Shown piece by piece: positions 1 to 7,744 of a stretch of 64,000 bases of DNA (positions are counted from its first letter, which is position 1; each line of letters starts with the position of its first letter). Under the pieces are notes generated by a model. That model did no database searches, had not been told where the DNA came from, and saw only the letters and a program-made list of their open reading frames with translations. The position numbers were made by a program, and so were the translations under genes. Origin of the DNA: JBCCCJ01 sp039029315 (GTDB lineage Bacteria; Bacteroidota; Bacteroidia; J057); contig JBCCGK010000008.1 in the NCBI GenBank assembly GCA_039029315.1, forward strand, positions 1-64,000. The letters run 5' to 3'.

Positions 1-23
1 CCCCCAACTTTTTGAGCGCATTC

Positions 24-43
24 ACTTTTTGCCGCCAAAAAGT
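24..43. repeat. REP-like hairpin at window start
   Basis: An 8-bp perfect inverted repeat (ACTTTTTG, loop ccgc, CAAAAAGT) lies at 24-43. A second 10-bp arm pair, CAACTTTTTG at 5-14 and CAAAAAGTTG at 36-45, uses the same right arm, so two alternative hairpins are possible. There is no gene on either side within 450 bp. It looks like a small intergenic repeat or the terminator of a gene outside the window, and the sequence alone does not decide between them. Confidence 0.4.
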
Positions 44-212
44 TGCAAAGAAATCTAAAAACAAAAGAAAATAAACAGCGTACAGTTGTGAATAAATTTT
101 CAATGAGAATTAATTAACATCACCCAAAAACAGCGAAGTGCATTAATTCAAAAAGACGGTTTCCAGAGCATAAGGGAGGATTTTTCTCCTATAGAAAATG
201 GCTAAAGTCAAA

Positions 213-376
213 CTTAGAGACTGTTTTGGAATCTGTGCTAAGAATTTTTAGGAGGTATTTTTTTCTCACACAAGGCTCTTTTTTGTTCTTATAGAGTGCT
301 ATGGAAAAAAAACCGCTGGATAAGGAAAAAAGACGCATACAAAAAATAAATGACAGATGTTCAAACAGTCTCTTAG
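213..376 (-). repeat. Dispersed terminal-inverted-repeat element, copy A
   Basis: This about 164-bp element begins CTTAGAGACTGTTTT and ends AAACAGTCTCTTAG, which are inverted terminal repeats. Its reverse complement aligns over its whole length with the element at 48422-48590. Shared blocks include AAAAGACGCATACAAAAAAT, the 'ttttttgttct' stem and the 'tattttttctca' segment. A similar element is at 44248-44391 and a half copy at 4101-4160. No transposase is encoded, so it is a MITE-like or structured intergenic repeat. No clear target-site duplication is visible. Confidence 0.75.
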
Positions 377-513
377 GATCATCTCTATCGTCTAATCTAA
401 AAGCTACATCACTACCAGCCCAAAATCAGCAAACAGAATCGCTGCGTCGGGCTCAATATTCCCGGGAAATATGTTGTCGTCCTTGATTTCTAGCATCTAA
501 GGTGCGGCACCTG

Positions 514-924
514 TCATGCTATCTTTTCGCTCAATTCTTTGACTTTAGATAACCAATTGCCCCAAACCACTTTTTGATCTTCATAATCAGAAGTATATGG
601 GCCTGCATAGATCGACAAAATTGATGTAGAATTTTTTTCTTCAATCGTATACCTTTCCTCATACAGATATCCATCGAAATCATAATCGACCTGTATGAGC
701 TCATTGTCAATTAATTGGGTGATCGTACCTGTACTGACAAGTCTATTGGGTTCATATTTGAAATGAACCTCAGAGCCCAGCTTCCAATCCGATTCAACAA
801 AAGCACCTGTATCGAACTCCTTGCCTAGCTCTTTTGCATAGGCTTTGTCAGTAATCATCGTCCAAACTGTGGAAAGAGGAGCTTCTATCTCAATACTTGA
901 GGAAACAATTCCAGGCTTTTCCAT
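514..924 (-). CDS. SRPBCC/AHSA1-like ligand-binding domain protein
   Basis: The 136-residue protein is a single START/SRPBCC-type fold of the kind annotated as activator of Hsp90 ATPase homologue 1-like. It opens with the usual first strand (SSSIEIEAPLSTVWTMIT), has a central YEERYTIEE strand, and ends in a long amphipathic helix (WGNWLSKVKELSEKI). There is no signal peptide or membrane segment, so it is probably cytoplasmic and binds a hydrophobic ligand or acts as a polyketide-cyclase-like fold. It is the last gene of a minus-strand group: the DUF4199 gene ends 11 bp upstream and a LuxR gene comes before that. The co-transcription suggests the three work together. No catalytic function can be assigned. 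Confidence 0.8.
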   Translation of the reverse strand: MEKPGIVSSSIEIEAPLSTVWTMITDKAYAKELGKEFDTGAFVESDWKLGSEVHFKYEPNRLVSTGTITQLIDNELIQVDYDFDGYLYEERYTIEEKNSTSILSIYAGPYTSDYEDQKVVWGNWLSKVKELSEKIA

Positions 925-935
925 AATACTTGATG

Positions 936-1433
936 TTATTTTTTCTTGACAAGAAATGCACTCAAAAGTGCCACGATTAATCCGATTGGCAAGACTTCAA
1001 AGTATGTAATCAAAATGACGAGTAAGGGATTTTTAAACATTTCCTTCAGGTCTGCCATCTCCGTCGTCTTAGCTTCAAGGCTTTCTGGTGGAGAATTCTT
1101 TAATACATAGTCGGTATAAACATCAATGAAATCAGGCGCAAACAAGTAATAGTAAAACAAGGAAATGACGACATAGATAGTGGAAGCGAGCAATGCAATC
1201 AATGCACCTATTTTTAATGCCTGAAGAAAGCTTATTTTGCCTTCAAGATGCTTGTTTCTATAATTCCTGACTCCAAAATAGATAAGGGAAAAGAGCATTA
1301 TCATTGCGGCATAGCCAAGAATATCATTGCCTTTGAATTCCGTATCGGTATACATCATATTGACCATGACAAGCATATTCGCAGACCAAATTACGCCAAT
1401 AATTGAACCAATAATTAGGATGATTTTTTTCAT
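936..1433 (-). CDS. DUF4199-family membrane protein
   Basis: The 165-residue protein has four hydrophobic segments (about residues 3-26, 38-57, 70-94 and 136-160) and a soluble loop of about 40 residues between the third and fourth, rich in Glu/Lys and containing a PPESLEAK stretch. Length and layout fit the DUF4199 family of Bacteroidota. No biochemical role is known to me. It lies 11 bp upstream of the SRPBCC gene and 113 bp downstream of the membrane-bound LuxR gene. The gap to the LuxR gene holds a 13-bp perfect inverted repeat around a promoter-like element, so this pair may have its own regulated promoter. Family assignment is good; function is unknown. Confidence 0.75.
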   Translation of the reverse strand: MKKIILIIGSIIGVIWSANMLVMVNMMYTDTEFKGNDILGYAAMIMLFSLIYFGVRNYRNKHLEGKISFLQALKIGALIALLASTIYVVISLFYYYLFAPDFIDVYTDYVLKNSPPESLEAKTTEMADLKEMFKNPLLVILITYFEVLPIGLIVALLSAFLVKKK

Positions 1434-1488
1434 GAATGTGAGATGTTAGCTTTTCCTGCGAAACTAAAACCCCGAGGCACAACATCCT

Positions 1489-1540
1489 TCATACTTTGGT
1501 ACCAAACTCTCAAAATCTAAGCTTTCATACCAAAGTATGA
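1489..1540 (-). promoter_or_regulatory. 13-bp perfect inverted repeat flanking a promoter-like box
   Basis: The arms TCATACTTTGGTA (1489-1501) and TACCAAAGTATGA (1528-1540) are perfect inverted repeats separated by 26 bp. Read on the minus strand, the spacer contains TAGATTTTG eight bases after the upstream arm. This resembles the Bacteroidota -7 element TAnnTTTG with one extra base. The site lies between the LuxR stop codon (1547) and the DUF4199 start (1433), so an operator for LuxR or another regulator fits. A transcript hairpin is the alternative. Confidence 0.5.
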
Positions 1541-1546
1541 GTGGCC

Positions 1547-2026
1547 TTATTCTATGATTTCCATCTTTTTGGCCTCGGTAATCGCCTGATACCGATTCTT
1601 GACATTCATTTTGCTATAGAGGTTGGAAGCATGAGTTTTAATTGTACTCAAGGAGAGGAATAATTGATTGGCGATATCAGAATTGCTATGGCCTTCTGCG
1701 ATCAATTGTAAGACCTCGTATTCCCGATGTGTCAACCCAAGCCTTCGCAAGGCAGGTTCGTTTACCGTAAATTCCTTTGCTTGTGGAACGATAATTTTTT
1801 TCTCAACAATAACAGTTTGAGTTTTTGTCTGAATGAGTTGAGTCGCGACCCAGACCCCCAACATGGTAAACACAATTGCGATCAATCCGATATAGATATC
1901 AATGGTATGGTCAACGATTAGAAATTTCCATTCTAACCATTTTAAGCCAAAGATTAGAATTGCGATAATCAGGCCGTATAACAGAATAGATCTTATGCCT
2001 TTCATCCATTTCATGTGATCATACAT
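1547..2026 (-). CDS. Membrane-anchored LuxR-type transcriptional regulator
   Basis: The 159-residue protein has two N-terminal transmembrane segments (about residues 13-33 and 42-62), a short linker, and a C-terminal LuxR/GerE helix-turn-helix at about 93-155. The HTH carries the family signature LTHREYEVLQLIAEGHSNSDIA and the recognition helix region STIKTHASNLYSKM. It has no receiver or PAS domain, so any signal must be sensed through the membrane segments or by a partner. It precedes the DUF4199 and SRPBCC genes on the same strand, and the inverted repeat at 1489-1540 lies directly after it. A role as local regulator of those two genes is inferred from position. Confidence 0.85.
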   Translation of the reverse strand: MYDHMKWMKGIRSILLYGLIIAILIFGLKWLEWKFLIVDHTIDIYIGLIAIVFTMLGVWVATQLIQTKTQTVIVEKKIIVPQAKEFTVNEPALRRLGLTHREYEVLQLIAEGHSNSDIANQLFLSLSTIKTHASNLYSKMNVKNRYQAITEAKKMEIIE

Positions 2027-2187
2027 TTTTTAAGGCGTTGGGTTACAACCGTTTTGACTTGGAAATGGATTTATTATGGTTCTTACTCTCTCTAACAGAT
2101 CCCAATAGTTTGTGGTATCATGCTCTTAATTTACACAATATCTATCTAAAAACTTGGTCCAGGACTTGCTAGCTGTCCTGATCTATT

Positions 2188-3219
2188 TCAGTGATTGCTT
2201 GACAGTCTGGCTTCACATATCAATTTTACCAGCTTCTCAAATTCAGAGCTTTTCACGCGAGTTCTCTCTGCCTTTGGTCCTTCAGTCATTGTCTTATGAG
2301 CAATCACAGTATTCCAAGTCGGAATCACGAGGATTCTCTGGCCCCAGGCTCCGGTAGCTACATAGCTTCCTGTAGGCAATAAGCCATCCGCATAGCTTTT
2401 GTCTTGAATCCACCACAGATAGCCATGTCCGTATCGTTCATTATTTTGATGAGAGGTGATGGTGTAGTCAGTAGTAATTTTTTGGACCCATTCTTCAGGA
2501 ATCAGCTGTTTCCCTTGCCATTTTCCATTGTTGAGATAGAGCTGACCAATTTTTGCCATGTCTCTTGTCGATAACCTGAATCCGGCTTTGGCATGTTGTG
2601 ACAATGTCGTATCTCTGCGGTATATAACTTCAAAGTCTTTGATGCCAAGAGGTCTGGCAATTCCTTCTTCAAATAGTTGTGACGTGCTATCACCGGTTTC
2701 TTGCTCCAATATTGTGGTGAGAACATTATAATCCCAATTATTATAGGCCCATTTTTCTCCCGGAACATTCGGTTCAGATCCAAGTAAGAGATCTCGATCT
2801 TCCTGCATGGATCCCACCTGAGAGCCTGTTGGATGATTGATGGCTGAGGTGCTTTTTAAGAGGTGAATGACTTTGGCTGTTTGTTGCAATGCTGTCAGGG
2901 GAATGGGGTGATCCTGAATATTCAGATCTTTTAATGAAGCTTTCAGGTCAATGTTTTCAAGATTTTGAAATACCAAAGCACCGATGATCACTTTTCTCAC
3001 AGAATGAACCCGACTCACGGTATCAATATGCCCATATGAGGCAATAATTTCGCCATCGGTCTGAATAAGTAATGCATAGGTTCCGATTCCATCTGCATAG
3101 GTGAGTGCTTCCTTGAGCTTGAGTTCATCCCAGACTCCCTGTGTTGAACCAGATGAGGTACAAGAAAAACTTGCTAAGAGTAGGACAGAAAAACAAAGTC
3201 TGTATAGATTCAATTTCAT
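2188..3219 (-). CDS. Serine hydrolase, beta-lactamase class C fold (probable lipoprotein)
   Basis: The 343-residue protein has a signal sequence ending at Cys20 (LLASFSC), which is probably lipidated although the lipobox is not ideal. The mature part has the class C beta-lactamase/DD-peptidase motifs: SVRK at about residues 73-76 (nucleophile Ser and general-base Lys), YNN at 159-161, and HKT near residue 308 in place of KTG. The family hydrolyses esters, amides or D-amino-acid peptides; the substrate here cannot be told. It should face the periplasm or outer surface. The upstream gene on the same strand is a beta-barrel protein ending about 100 bp away. The start codon puts the signal peptide at the very N-terminus and is well supported. 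Confidence 0.85.
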   Translation of the reverse strand: MKLNLYRLCFSVLLLASFSCTSSGSTQGVWDELKLKEALTYADGIGTYALLIQTDGEIIASYGHIDTVSRVHSVRKVIIGALVFQNLENIDLKASLKDLNIQDHPIPLTALQQTAKVIHLLKSTSAINHPTGSQVGSMQEDRDLLLGSEPNVPGEKWAYNNWDYNVLTTILEQETGDSTSQLFEEGIARPLGIKDFEVIYRRDTTLSQHAKAGFRLSTRDMAKIGQLYLNNGKWQGKQLIPEEWVQKITTDYTITSHQNNERYGHGYLWWIQDKSYADGLLPTGSYVATGAWGQRILVIPTWNTVIAHKTMTEGPKAERTRVKSSEFEKLVKLICEARLSSNH

Positions 3220-3318
3220 TGATTGTTGTTAATCCTGATCATTTTTTGAGTAGGCCGAATGCTCAAAGAAAAATTGGTCTCAATGGATTTAGGATCGAGT
3301 GCGCGATATGGAATATCA

Positions 3319-3957
3319 TCAAAAGAGTGGGGCAGAAATGCCGAGGGTAATTCCATATGACCATCTATTATCTGCCCAATAATCTATTGATTTGAGCACA
3401 TGACTCGCCAATGCTTCGATTGTAAAGAACAGTCTTGGTGCAAGCATATACTCATACCCAATACTGTAACGGATCATACCTATGTTTCGGCTATTGAAGT
3501 CTAACTGCACCTGATTGCTATCCACATGAAAAACAGGATAGCCATAGAATCTGGCTCCTGGTTGAATATATCCGGTTATATGGTGCTTATTGAGAGAATG
3601 TCTGTATCCGATACCAACGATTAGTTCAGAAAAGGAGGTTTTTCCCGTAAATGAGATCTCTGGACTGATAGGATATTCCTGTGTGATGCTTGAATTAAAA
3701 TCATCATAGTTGAGTCTGAAAATGAAATTGGAAATATCACGATACTCAATACTGGTCTGAATCATTAAGCCCCCTGACAGTTCCGCTGTTCCATGATGGA
3801 CATAGCCCATCTGAATTGCAGGCATAAAGGTTCTTTCTAAATCACTTAATTCTGTACTATCATTTTGCCCATAAACGGTCAATTGGATGGCTAGAATCAA
3901 GGCGAATCCTATGCTTGTGTTTTTGAGTGTCTCGGTGAAGGATGATTTCATGTTCAT
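3319..3957 (-). CDS. Outer-membrane beta-barrel protein
   Basis: The 212-residue protein has an N-terminal hydrophobic segment (about residues 14-30, ending at VYGQ) that fits a signal peptide. Alternating hydrophobic/polar strands with many aromatic residues follow, and the protein ends in a strand terminating in Phe (GITLGISAPLF). This is typical of small outer-membrane barrels and OmpW/PorT-like proteins. No enzymatic motif is seen. It sits alone between the serine hydrolase and a non-coding stretch. The first codons MNMK give two possible starts two residues apart. Function is not known. Confidence 0.7.
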   Translation of the reverse strand: MNMKSSFTETLKNTSIGFALILAIQLTVYGQNDSTELSDLERTFMPAIQMGYVHHGTAELSGGLMIQTSIEYRDISNFIFRLNYDDFNSSITQEYPISPEISFTGKTSFSELIVGIGYRHSLNKHHITGYIQPGARFYGYPVFHVDSNQVQLDFNSRNIGMIRYSIGYEYMLAPRLFFTIEALASHVLKSIDYWADNRWSYGITLGISAPLF

Positions 3958-4100
3958 TCAATGAGAAATATTTGCCAGATATTCTGTTTTGATTTCAGTA
4001 GATATGCGTACACAATTTAGGCAGTAGGGCTAGAGTAAACTACCCCCGCTTCTTTAGACCACAGTTTAAGAAAGATTAGAAATCCTTAAATTATGAAAAC

Positions 4101-4160
4101 GATGAAAAAGACGCATACAAAAAATAAGTAACAGATAGTCAAACTTAGAATGTTCAAACA
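4101..4160 (-). repeat. Decayed half copy of the dispersed element (copy D)
   Basis: The stretch GACGCATACAAAAAATAA at 4110-4127 and the following 'acagat.gttcaaaca' match the right half of the element at 213-376. The left half and the outer terminus are missing or degraded. It lies between the barrel gene and the dehalogenase operon terminator. Confidence 0.6.
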
Positions 4161-4179
4161 TGGTTTAAGAAAATTGAAA

Positions 4180-4206
4180 GGACGATCAACCGTTCGGTTG
4201 ACCATC
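4180..4206 (-). terminator. Hairpin downstream of the dehalogenase operon
   Basis: On the minus strand an imperfect stem with a TCAACCG/CGGTTGA core is followed by CTTTCAATTTTC. It sits about 40 bp after the haloalkane dehalogenase stop codon and is the likely operon terminator. Confidence 0.6.
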
Positions 4207-4247
4207 CCTCAATTTATAATTCGAAAAATCAATTCAACTCTAAAACC

Positions 4248-5228
4248 CTACTCCGACTTCGCAGAAGCAGTGCTTCGCAGCCCCTGCCCCCAACTCTGAA
4301 TCGCTCTGCCAATTTCATGCGGATGATCCTCCTGCACATAATGCTTTCCCTTGCCGATGTAGACAGCTTCCAGGTTTTGGAGTTCGTTTTGGATGCGCGC
4401 AACGTCATCTTTTTTCAAAATCATGCCTGGCTTGGCATAGAGCAAGAGCTTCGGTAGGGGAGAGGTCTTTAGCCATTTGGTATAGGCATCAATTTCTGCA
4501 TAGTTTGTCGCACCAGGGCCTTCAAAAGGAATCTCTTTGGGCCATACCTTGACAGGCTTCCTGCTTTCTACGGTTGGATATGGGGCAGAATAATAGTCCT
4601 TTTCCTGCTCCGTGAGCTGTCGATCTATGCCCACTTTGAACAAGAATTTTTCGATGAAAAAATTGTTTTCAGCGATCATTTTATGTCCTTTTTCATCATC
4701 TCTCAATCGCTTGAACAGAATTCGCTCTGCAAATCCGGCATCCTTCCATTCCAGAGGCTTGGTAACAGCTTCCATGAATGCAATCCCGACGATATTGTCT
4801 TCATTGCGAGCGGCATAGTGAAAGCCTAATCCTGAGCCCCAGTCATGAATGACCAGCACCACGTTTTTGAGATTTTTTTGTTGGATAAAGGCATCGAGGT
4901 ACTTAACATGATCCTGGAAGGTATAATCGATGTCAGGTTTGTCGGATTTGCCCATGCCGATCAAATCTGGAGCGACAGCTTTTCCGAGACCATCTACATA
5001 AGGAATGATGTTTCTCCATAAATAATTGGAGGTGGGGTTTCCATGCAAAAACAGGAAGGTCAATTGATCGGGATTGGAAGGGTCTGCATATTCTTCTACA
5101 TAGTGCATGTTCGACCCAAATACCTCTTCATATTTTGACTCAAAAGGAAAGTCAGAAGAGATTGCTTGTGCCATCATGCTAGAGAAGCTGGCAAGCAATA
5201 ATGCGATGATAATACTGATAGATTTCAT
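4248..5228 (-). CDS. Haloalkane dehalogenase-like alpha/beta hydrolase, exported
   Basis: The 326-residue protein matches the DhaA/HLD-II type of haloalkane dehalogenase, which cleaves carbon-halogen bonds by hydrolysis. Visible active-site residues are Asn64 (HGNPTSN, halide-stabilising), Asp129-Trp130 (VIHDWGSG, nucleophile and halide-binding Trp), Glu153 (FMEAV, acid) and His296 (GKHYVQEDHP, base). All five key positions of the family are present. It carries a signal peptide (about residues 1-21, ending AQA), whereas the dehalogenases I know of this type are mainly cytoplasmic, so it should act in the periplasm. It is the last gene of a four-gene group with SDR, DUF4345 and AraC genes. Other alpha/beta hydrolases of this group hydrolyse epoxides or act as luciferases, so substrate is unproven. 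Confidence 0.82.
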   Translation of the reverse strand: MKSISIIIALLLASFSSMMAQAISSDFPFESKYEEVFGSNMHYVEEYADPSNPDQLTFLFLHGNPTSNYLWRNIIPYVDGLGKAVAPDLIGMGKSDKPDIDYTFQDHVKYLDAFIQQKNLKNVVLVIHDWGSGLGFHYAARNEDNIVGIAFMEAVTKPLEWKDAGFAERILFKRLRDDEKGHKMIAENNFFIEKFLFKVGIDRQLTEQEKDYYSAPYPTVESRKPVKVWPKEIPFEGPGATNYAEIDAYTKWLKTSPLPKLLLYAKPGMILKKDDVARIQNELQNLEAVYIGKGKHYVQEDHPHEIGRAIQSWGQGLRSTASAKSE

Positions 5229-5283
5229 TGTTTTATTGTTATGTTTTGTTATTCAAAGGTCTTCTTCGCTTTATATGTGCAGA

Positions 5284-6255
5284 TCAGACCAAAGGCTGTA
5301 CATCTTGGTTCACTTCAACACGCCTTGAGGAGTGGTGAATGAATCTGTGAATGGCCTGATCAGCATTGTCCTGATACGTTTGATTGTTTAGGTCCTGAAA
5401 AATCGTGCTTTGGTCTACCACAGCTCCAGTGAGAACCTTTTCCTTACTGGCATAAAAGACTCCACTCTTGTAGGATGTATCATTGATGCCTTCCACAAAT
5501 CTTTTTGCCCCATCGCTGAGTTTATGAGACAGGCCCAGCAAGGGCATGAAGAGCTGCATGCCGATATATTTGAATAAGATTCGTTGGAGGAATGGCAGAT
5601 CATTCATGCCTTCGGTGCCTCTTGTGCCACCGGGACTCATACTAATAAATCTGATGTTTGGGTGCTTCCGAGCCATGGAGGACATCCACATGACGCCACC
5701 ATATTTCACTGCTCCGTATACCTGTATCGGCTCAAAATTGTCTCCAAAGAAGCTTCCGTCAAATACGCCAGCAAACTCATCCACAGAAGAATTGGGCAGA
5801 TTTGGACGCTTCATTCCCGTCTGTTTGATCCCTCTGGCAGCTTCAGAGGCTGCGAATAGGGCTACCTGTTTCAATTTATTTTCCTGGAGCAATTCATCAA
5901 CCAAGACGACATGCCCAAGGAGATTTGTTGCTGTTATGATGGTTACTCCATCTTTGGTGAGGTGCTCGGGATGTTTCCCTCCCATTCCACCAGCGTTCAT
6001 GATTAAGGCATCGATGGGCTCCTGAAGATTGGCCACTGCCTGTCTGACAGAATCTAGATCTGAGACATCCATGATGATGATTTCAAACATGGACCTTCCA
6101 GTAATCGTTTCCAACTCCTTCTTGGCAATCTCAGCTTTTTCTGGATTTCTACAGGCCAGATAGATCTTTTCGGTTTCGGGGATCAATGCCAATTGTCTTG
6201 CTGTGTCTTTGCCAATGCCTGCATTGGCTCCAGTGATCATTATGATTTTATTCAT
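5284..6255 (-). CDS. Short-chain dehydrogenase/reductase
   Basis: The 323-residue SDR has the cofactor motif TGANAGIG at residues 8-15, NAGG in the middle region, and the catalytic pair VYGAVK, a YxxxK motif. It resembles the retinol-dehydrogenase/protochlorophyllide-reductase-like branch in length and in the conserved NLLGH segment after the NAG motif. I chose the ATG at 6255 over one at 6333 because the longer form would run into the DUF4345 gene and only the shorter form begins with the Rossmann strand. It lies 55 bp upstream of the dehalogenase gene, so it may oxidise alcohols released by that enzyme, but this is inference from position only. Confidence 0.85.
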   Translation of the reverse strand: MNKIIMITGANAGIGKDTARQLALIPETEKIYLACRNPEKAEIAKKELETITGRSMFEIIIMDVSDLDSVRQAVANLQEPIDALIMNAGGMGGKHPEHLTKDGVTIITATNLLGHVVLVDELLQENKLKQVALFAASEAARGIKQTGMKRPNLPNSSVDEFAGVFDGSFFGDNFEPIQVYGAVKYGGVMWMSSMARKHPNIRFISMSPGGTRGTEGMNDLPFLQRILFKYIGMQLFMPLLGLSHKLSDGAKRFVEGINDTSYKSGVFYASKEKVLTGAVVDQSTIFQDLNNQTYQDNADQAIHRFIHHSSRRVEVNQDVQPLV

Positions 6256-6283
6256 GACTTGATGTGTTATGAGTGAATGTTTG

Positions 6284-6679
6284 TTAATTTTTTTCTCGAT
6301 ACATGTTGAACAGGATGACGCCAGTGATTCCAAATAAGAATTCCAGAACTGTGGCTCCGATTTGTCCTTCTACTGGCATACCATCTGCGAGGATGCTGAT
6401 GACTCTACCAGTTCCCAGGGACAGAAACATTAGAGGGGCAATCAGGGAGGCACTAACTCTCAATCTTGGCCTCAGTCCTCCCAGAAATGTGAAAACGGCG
6501 AGGGCGAGGACCAGGGCAGAGGAAGCCCGAACATCATTGAGCACCCCAATATTGCCCGCGATATCGATGCCGGAACCAGCTTTCAATTCGACTGGCATGA
6601 GTAGTGTTGCTCCACCGATGAAGCTGAGCAATAAACCAGCGACGGTGAGATAGGTAGTTAATACTTTTGACTGTTTCAT
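6284..6679 (-). CDS. DUF4345-family membrane protein
   Basis: The protein is 131 residues from the ATG at 6679, which follows an AAAAAGGA stretch; an upstream ATG at 6709 would add ten polar residues. It has four predicted membrane helices. The family core LNDVRASSALVLALAVF is followed by GGLRPRLRVSASLIAPLMF, which fits DUF4345, a small four-helix family often found beside oxidoreductases. It is the second gene of the AraC-led group, 28 bp before the SDR start. No activity is known for the family. Confidence 0.75.
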   Translation of the reverse strand: MKQSKVLTTYLTVAGLLLSFIGGATLLMPVELKAGSGIDIAGNIGVLNDVRASSALVLALAVFTFLGGLRPRLRVSASLIAPLMFLSLGTGRVISILADGMPVEGQIGATVLEFLFGITGVILFNMYREKN

Positions 6680-6764
6680 GACTTTGTTCCTTTTTGTTGT
6701 TGAGAACAAATGTCATGAGAAAAGAAGAACAGATTGTACCGTTTCAGCTCAAAGACTGACCATT

Positions 6765-7601
6765 TTAGCTCAGCCGATATTGGGAGGGAGATTTGCCCAT
6801 GATACTGGCGAAATTCCTATTGAATGTAGTCAAAGAATCAAAGCCAACATCATAAGCGATATCTGAGACACGCAGATCATTGGATCTCAATAATTCAGCG
6901 GCTCTTTCCACTTTCTTTTTGGCAATATATTTCTTGGGACTTTCTTCAAAGACTGTTTTGAATTTCCGCTTGAAGGAAGAAACACTCATATGGCACAGGG
7001 CCGCCAATTCTTCCAGAGAAAGATTCGCATACAAATTGTGTTTGATGGTCGATTTGAAAGCGACCTCATTGGGCTTGAACAAAGCTGCCAAAAAGTCCAG
7101 CTGCGAAGGAACCTGTTGGGACTTGGTCATGAGCAATACAAACTCCCGCAGCTTGGTTTTGACAATATTGTCATCTGCTAATTCAGGATTGTCCAGAAGG
7201 ATGTCGATGCTTTGTCGATAATTCTCCAGCAATCGATCTACTTCTATTTGCTTAAGATTATAATTGAGCCTATACGTCGAAGTAGATAGATCGAATTCGA
7301 ACAAATCCTTCACCAGGGAGGGATAGAGAAAAATACCGATCGATTCGACGCCATCTTCACATTTATCTGAATCATCGATCGGTTCGAAAAAATAATTCAT
7401 ACACTTCGCCAGCATGCCCCTCTTTCTGTTCAATTTGAAATAATCCTCCTGAGACCGTATGCCTACCTCTCCTTTGTTGACAAACATAAAACAGGCTTCA
7501 TCTTCTACATAAGGCTTGAGAGATCTATCAAAATGTGGCATGGCAAGCCGTATAAAGACGATGCGCCCTTTGTAGGTGATGGTTTGCTTTTTGATTTCCA
7601 T
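6765..7601 (-). CDS. AraC-family transcriptional regulator
   Basis: The 278-residue protein has an N-terminal sensor-like region (about 1-170) without a recognised fold and a C-terminal AraC/XylS double helix-turn-helix at about 180-278. The first HTH is in LSLEELAALCHMSVSSFKR; the second is in VSDIAYDVGFDSLTTFNRNF and ends with the common GKSPSQYR. It is the first gene of the minus-strand group that continues with DUF4345, SDR and dehalogenase, 85 bp upstream of the DUF4345 start. It probably controls that operon and itself. A perfect inverted repeat with a promoter-like box lies 44 bp upstream of its start (7645-7694). Confidence 0.88.
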   Translation of the reverse strand: MEIKKQTITYKGRIVFIRLAMPHFDRSLKPYVEDEACFMFVNKGEVGIRSQEDYFKLNRKRGMLAKCMNYFFEPIDDSDKCEDGVESIGIFLYPSLVKDLFEFDLSTSTYRLNYNLKQIEVDRLLENYRQSIDILLDNPELADDNIVKTKLREFVLLMTKSQQVPSQLDFLAALFKPNEVAFKSTIKHNLYANLSLEELAALCHMSVSSFKRKFKTVFEESPKKYIAKKKVERAAELLRSNDLRVSDIAYDVGFDSLTTFNRNFASIMGKSPSQYRLS

Positions 7602-7644
7602 TATTGTTCTTGTTGAAACAAACAGTCAAACACAGAAAATCCAG

Positions 7645-7694
7645 GCAATTCAAATGGGCCTGTATACAAATATAGGGTTTAGCATTTGAATTGC
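7645..7694 (-). promoter_or_regulatory. 12-bp perfect inverted repeat around TATATTTG promoter box
   Basis: The arms GCAATTCAAATG (7645-7656) and CATTTGAATTGC (7683-7694) are perfect inverted repeats with a 26-bp spacer. On the minus strand TATATTTG (7674-7667) matches the Bacteroidota -7 consensus TAnnTTTG exactly and starts eight bases after the upstream arm. It lies 44 bp before the araC-type gene and 50 bp after the last CHAT gene. An operator/promoter is favoured; a CHAT terminator hairpin is the alternative. Confidence 0.55.
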
Positions 7695-7744
7695 AGGATG
7701 GTATGTGTTAGACTAGCGGAATTCAGATGAATTAGCTTGCCTGA

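Larger units (their letters stand above)
1..513. other. Non-coding stretch before the first gene
   Basis: No convincing gene is present. The only open frame (301-486, plus strand) starts inside a dispersed repeat and encodes a low-complexity peptide with no domain. The stretch holds the hairpin at 24-43 and the dispersed element at 213-376. The rest is A/T-rich sequence in which I see nothing further. Confidence 0.6.

Noticed and set aside
301..486. Small open frame near the window start
   Set aside because: It begins inside the dispersed element and its peptide is low-complexity with no conserved feature.
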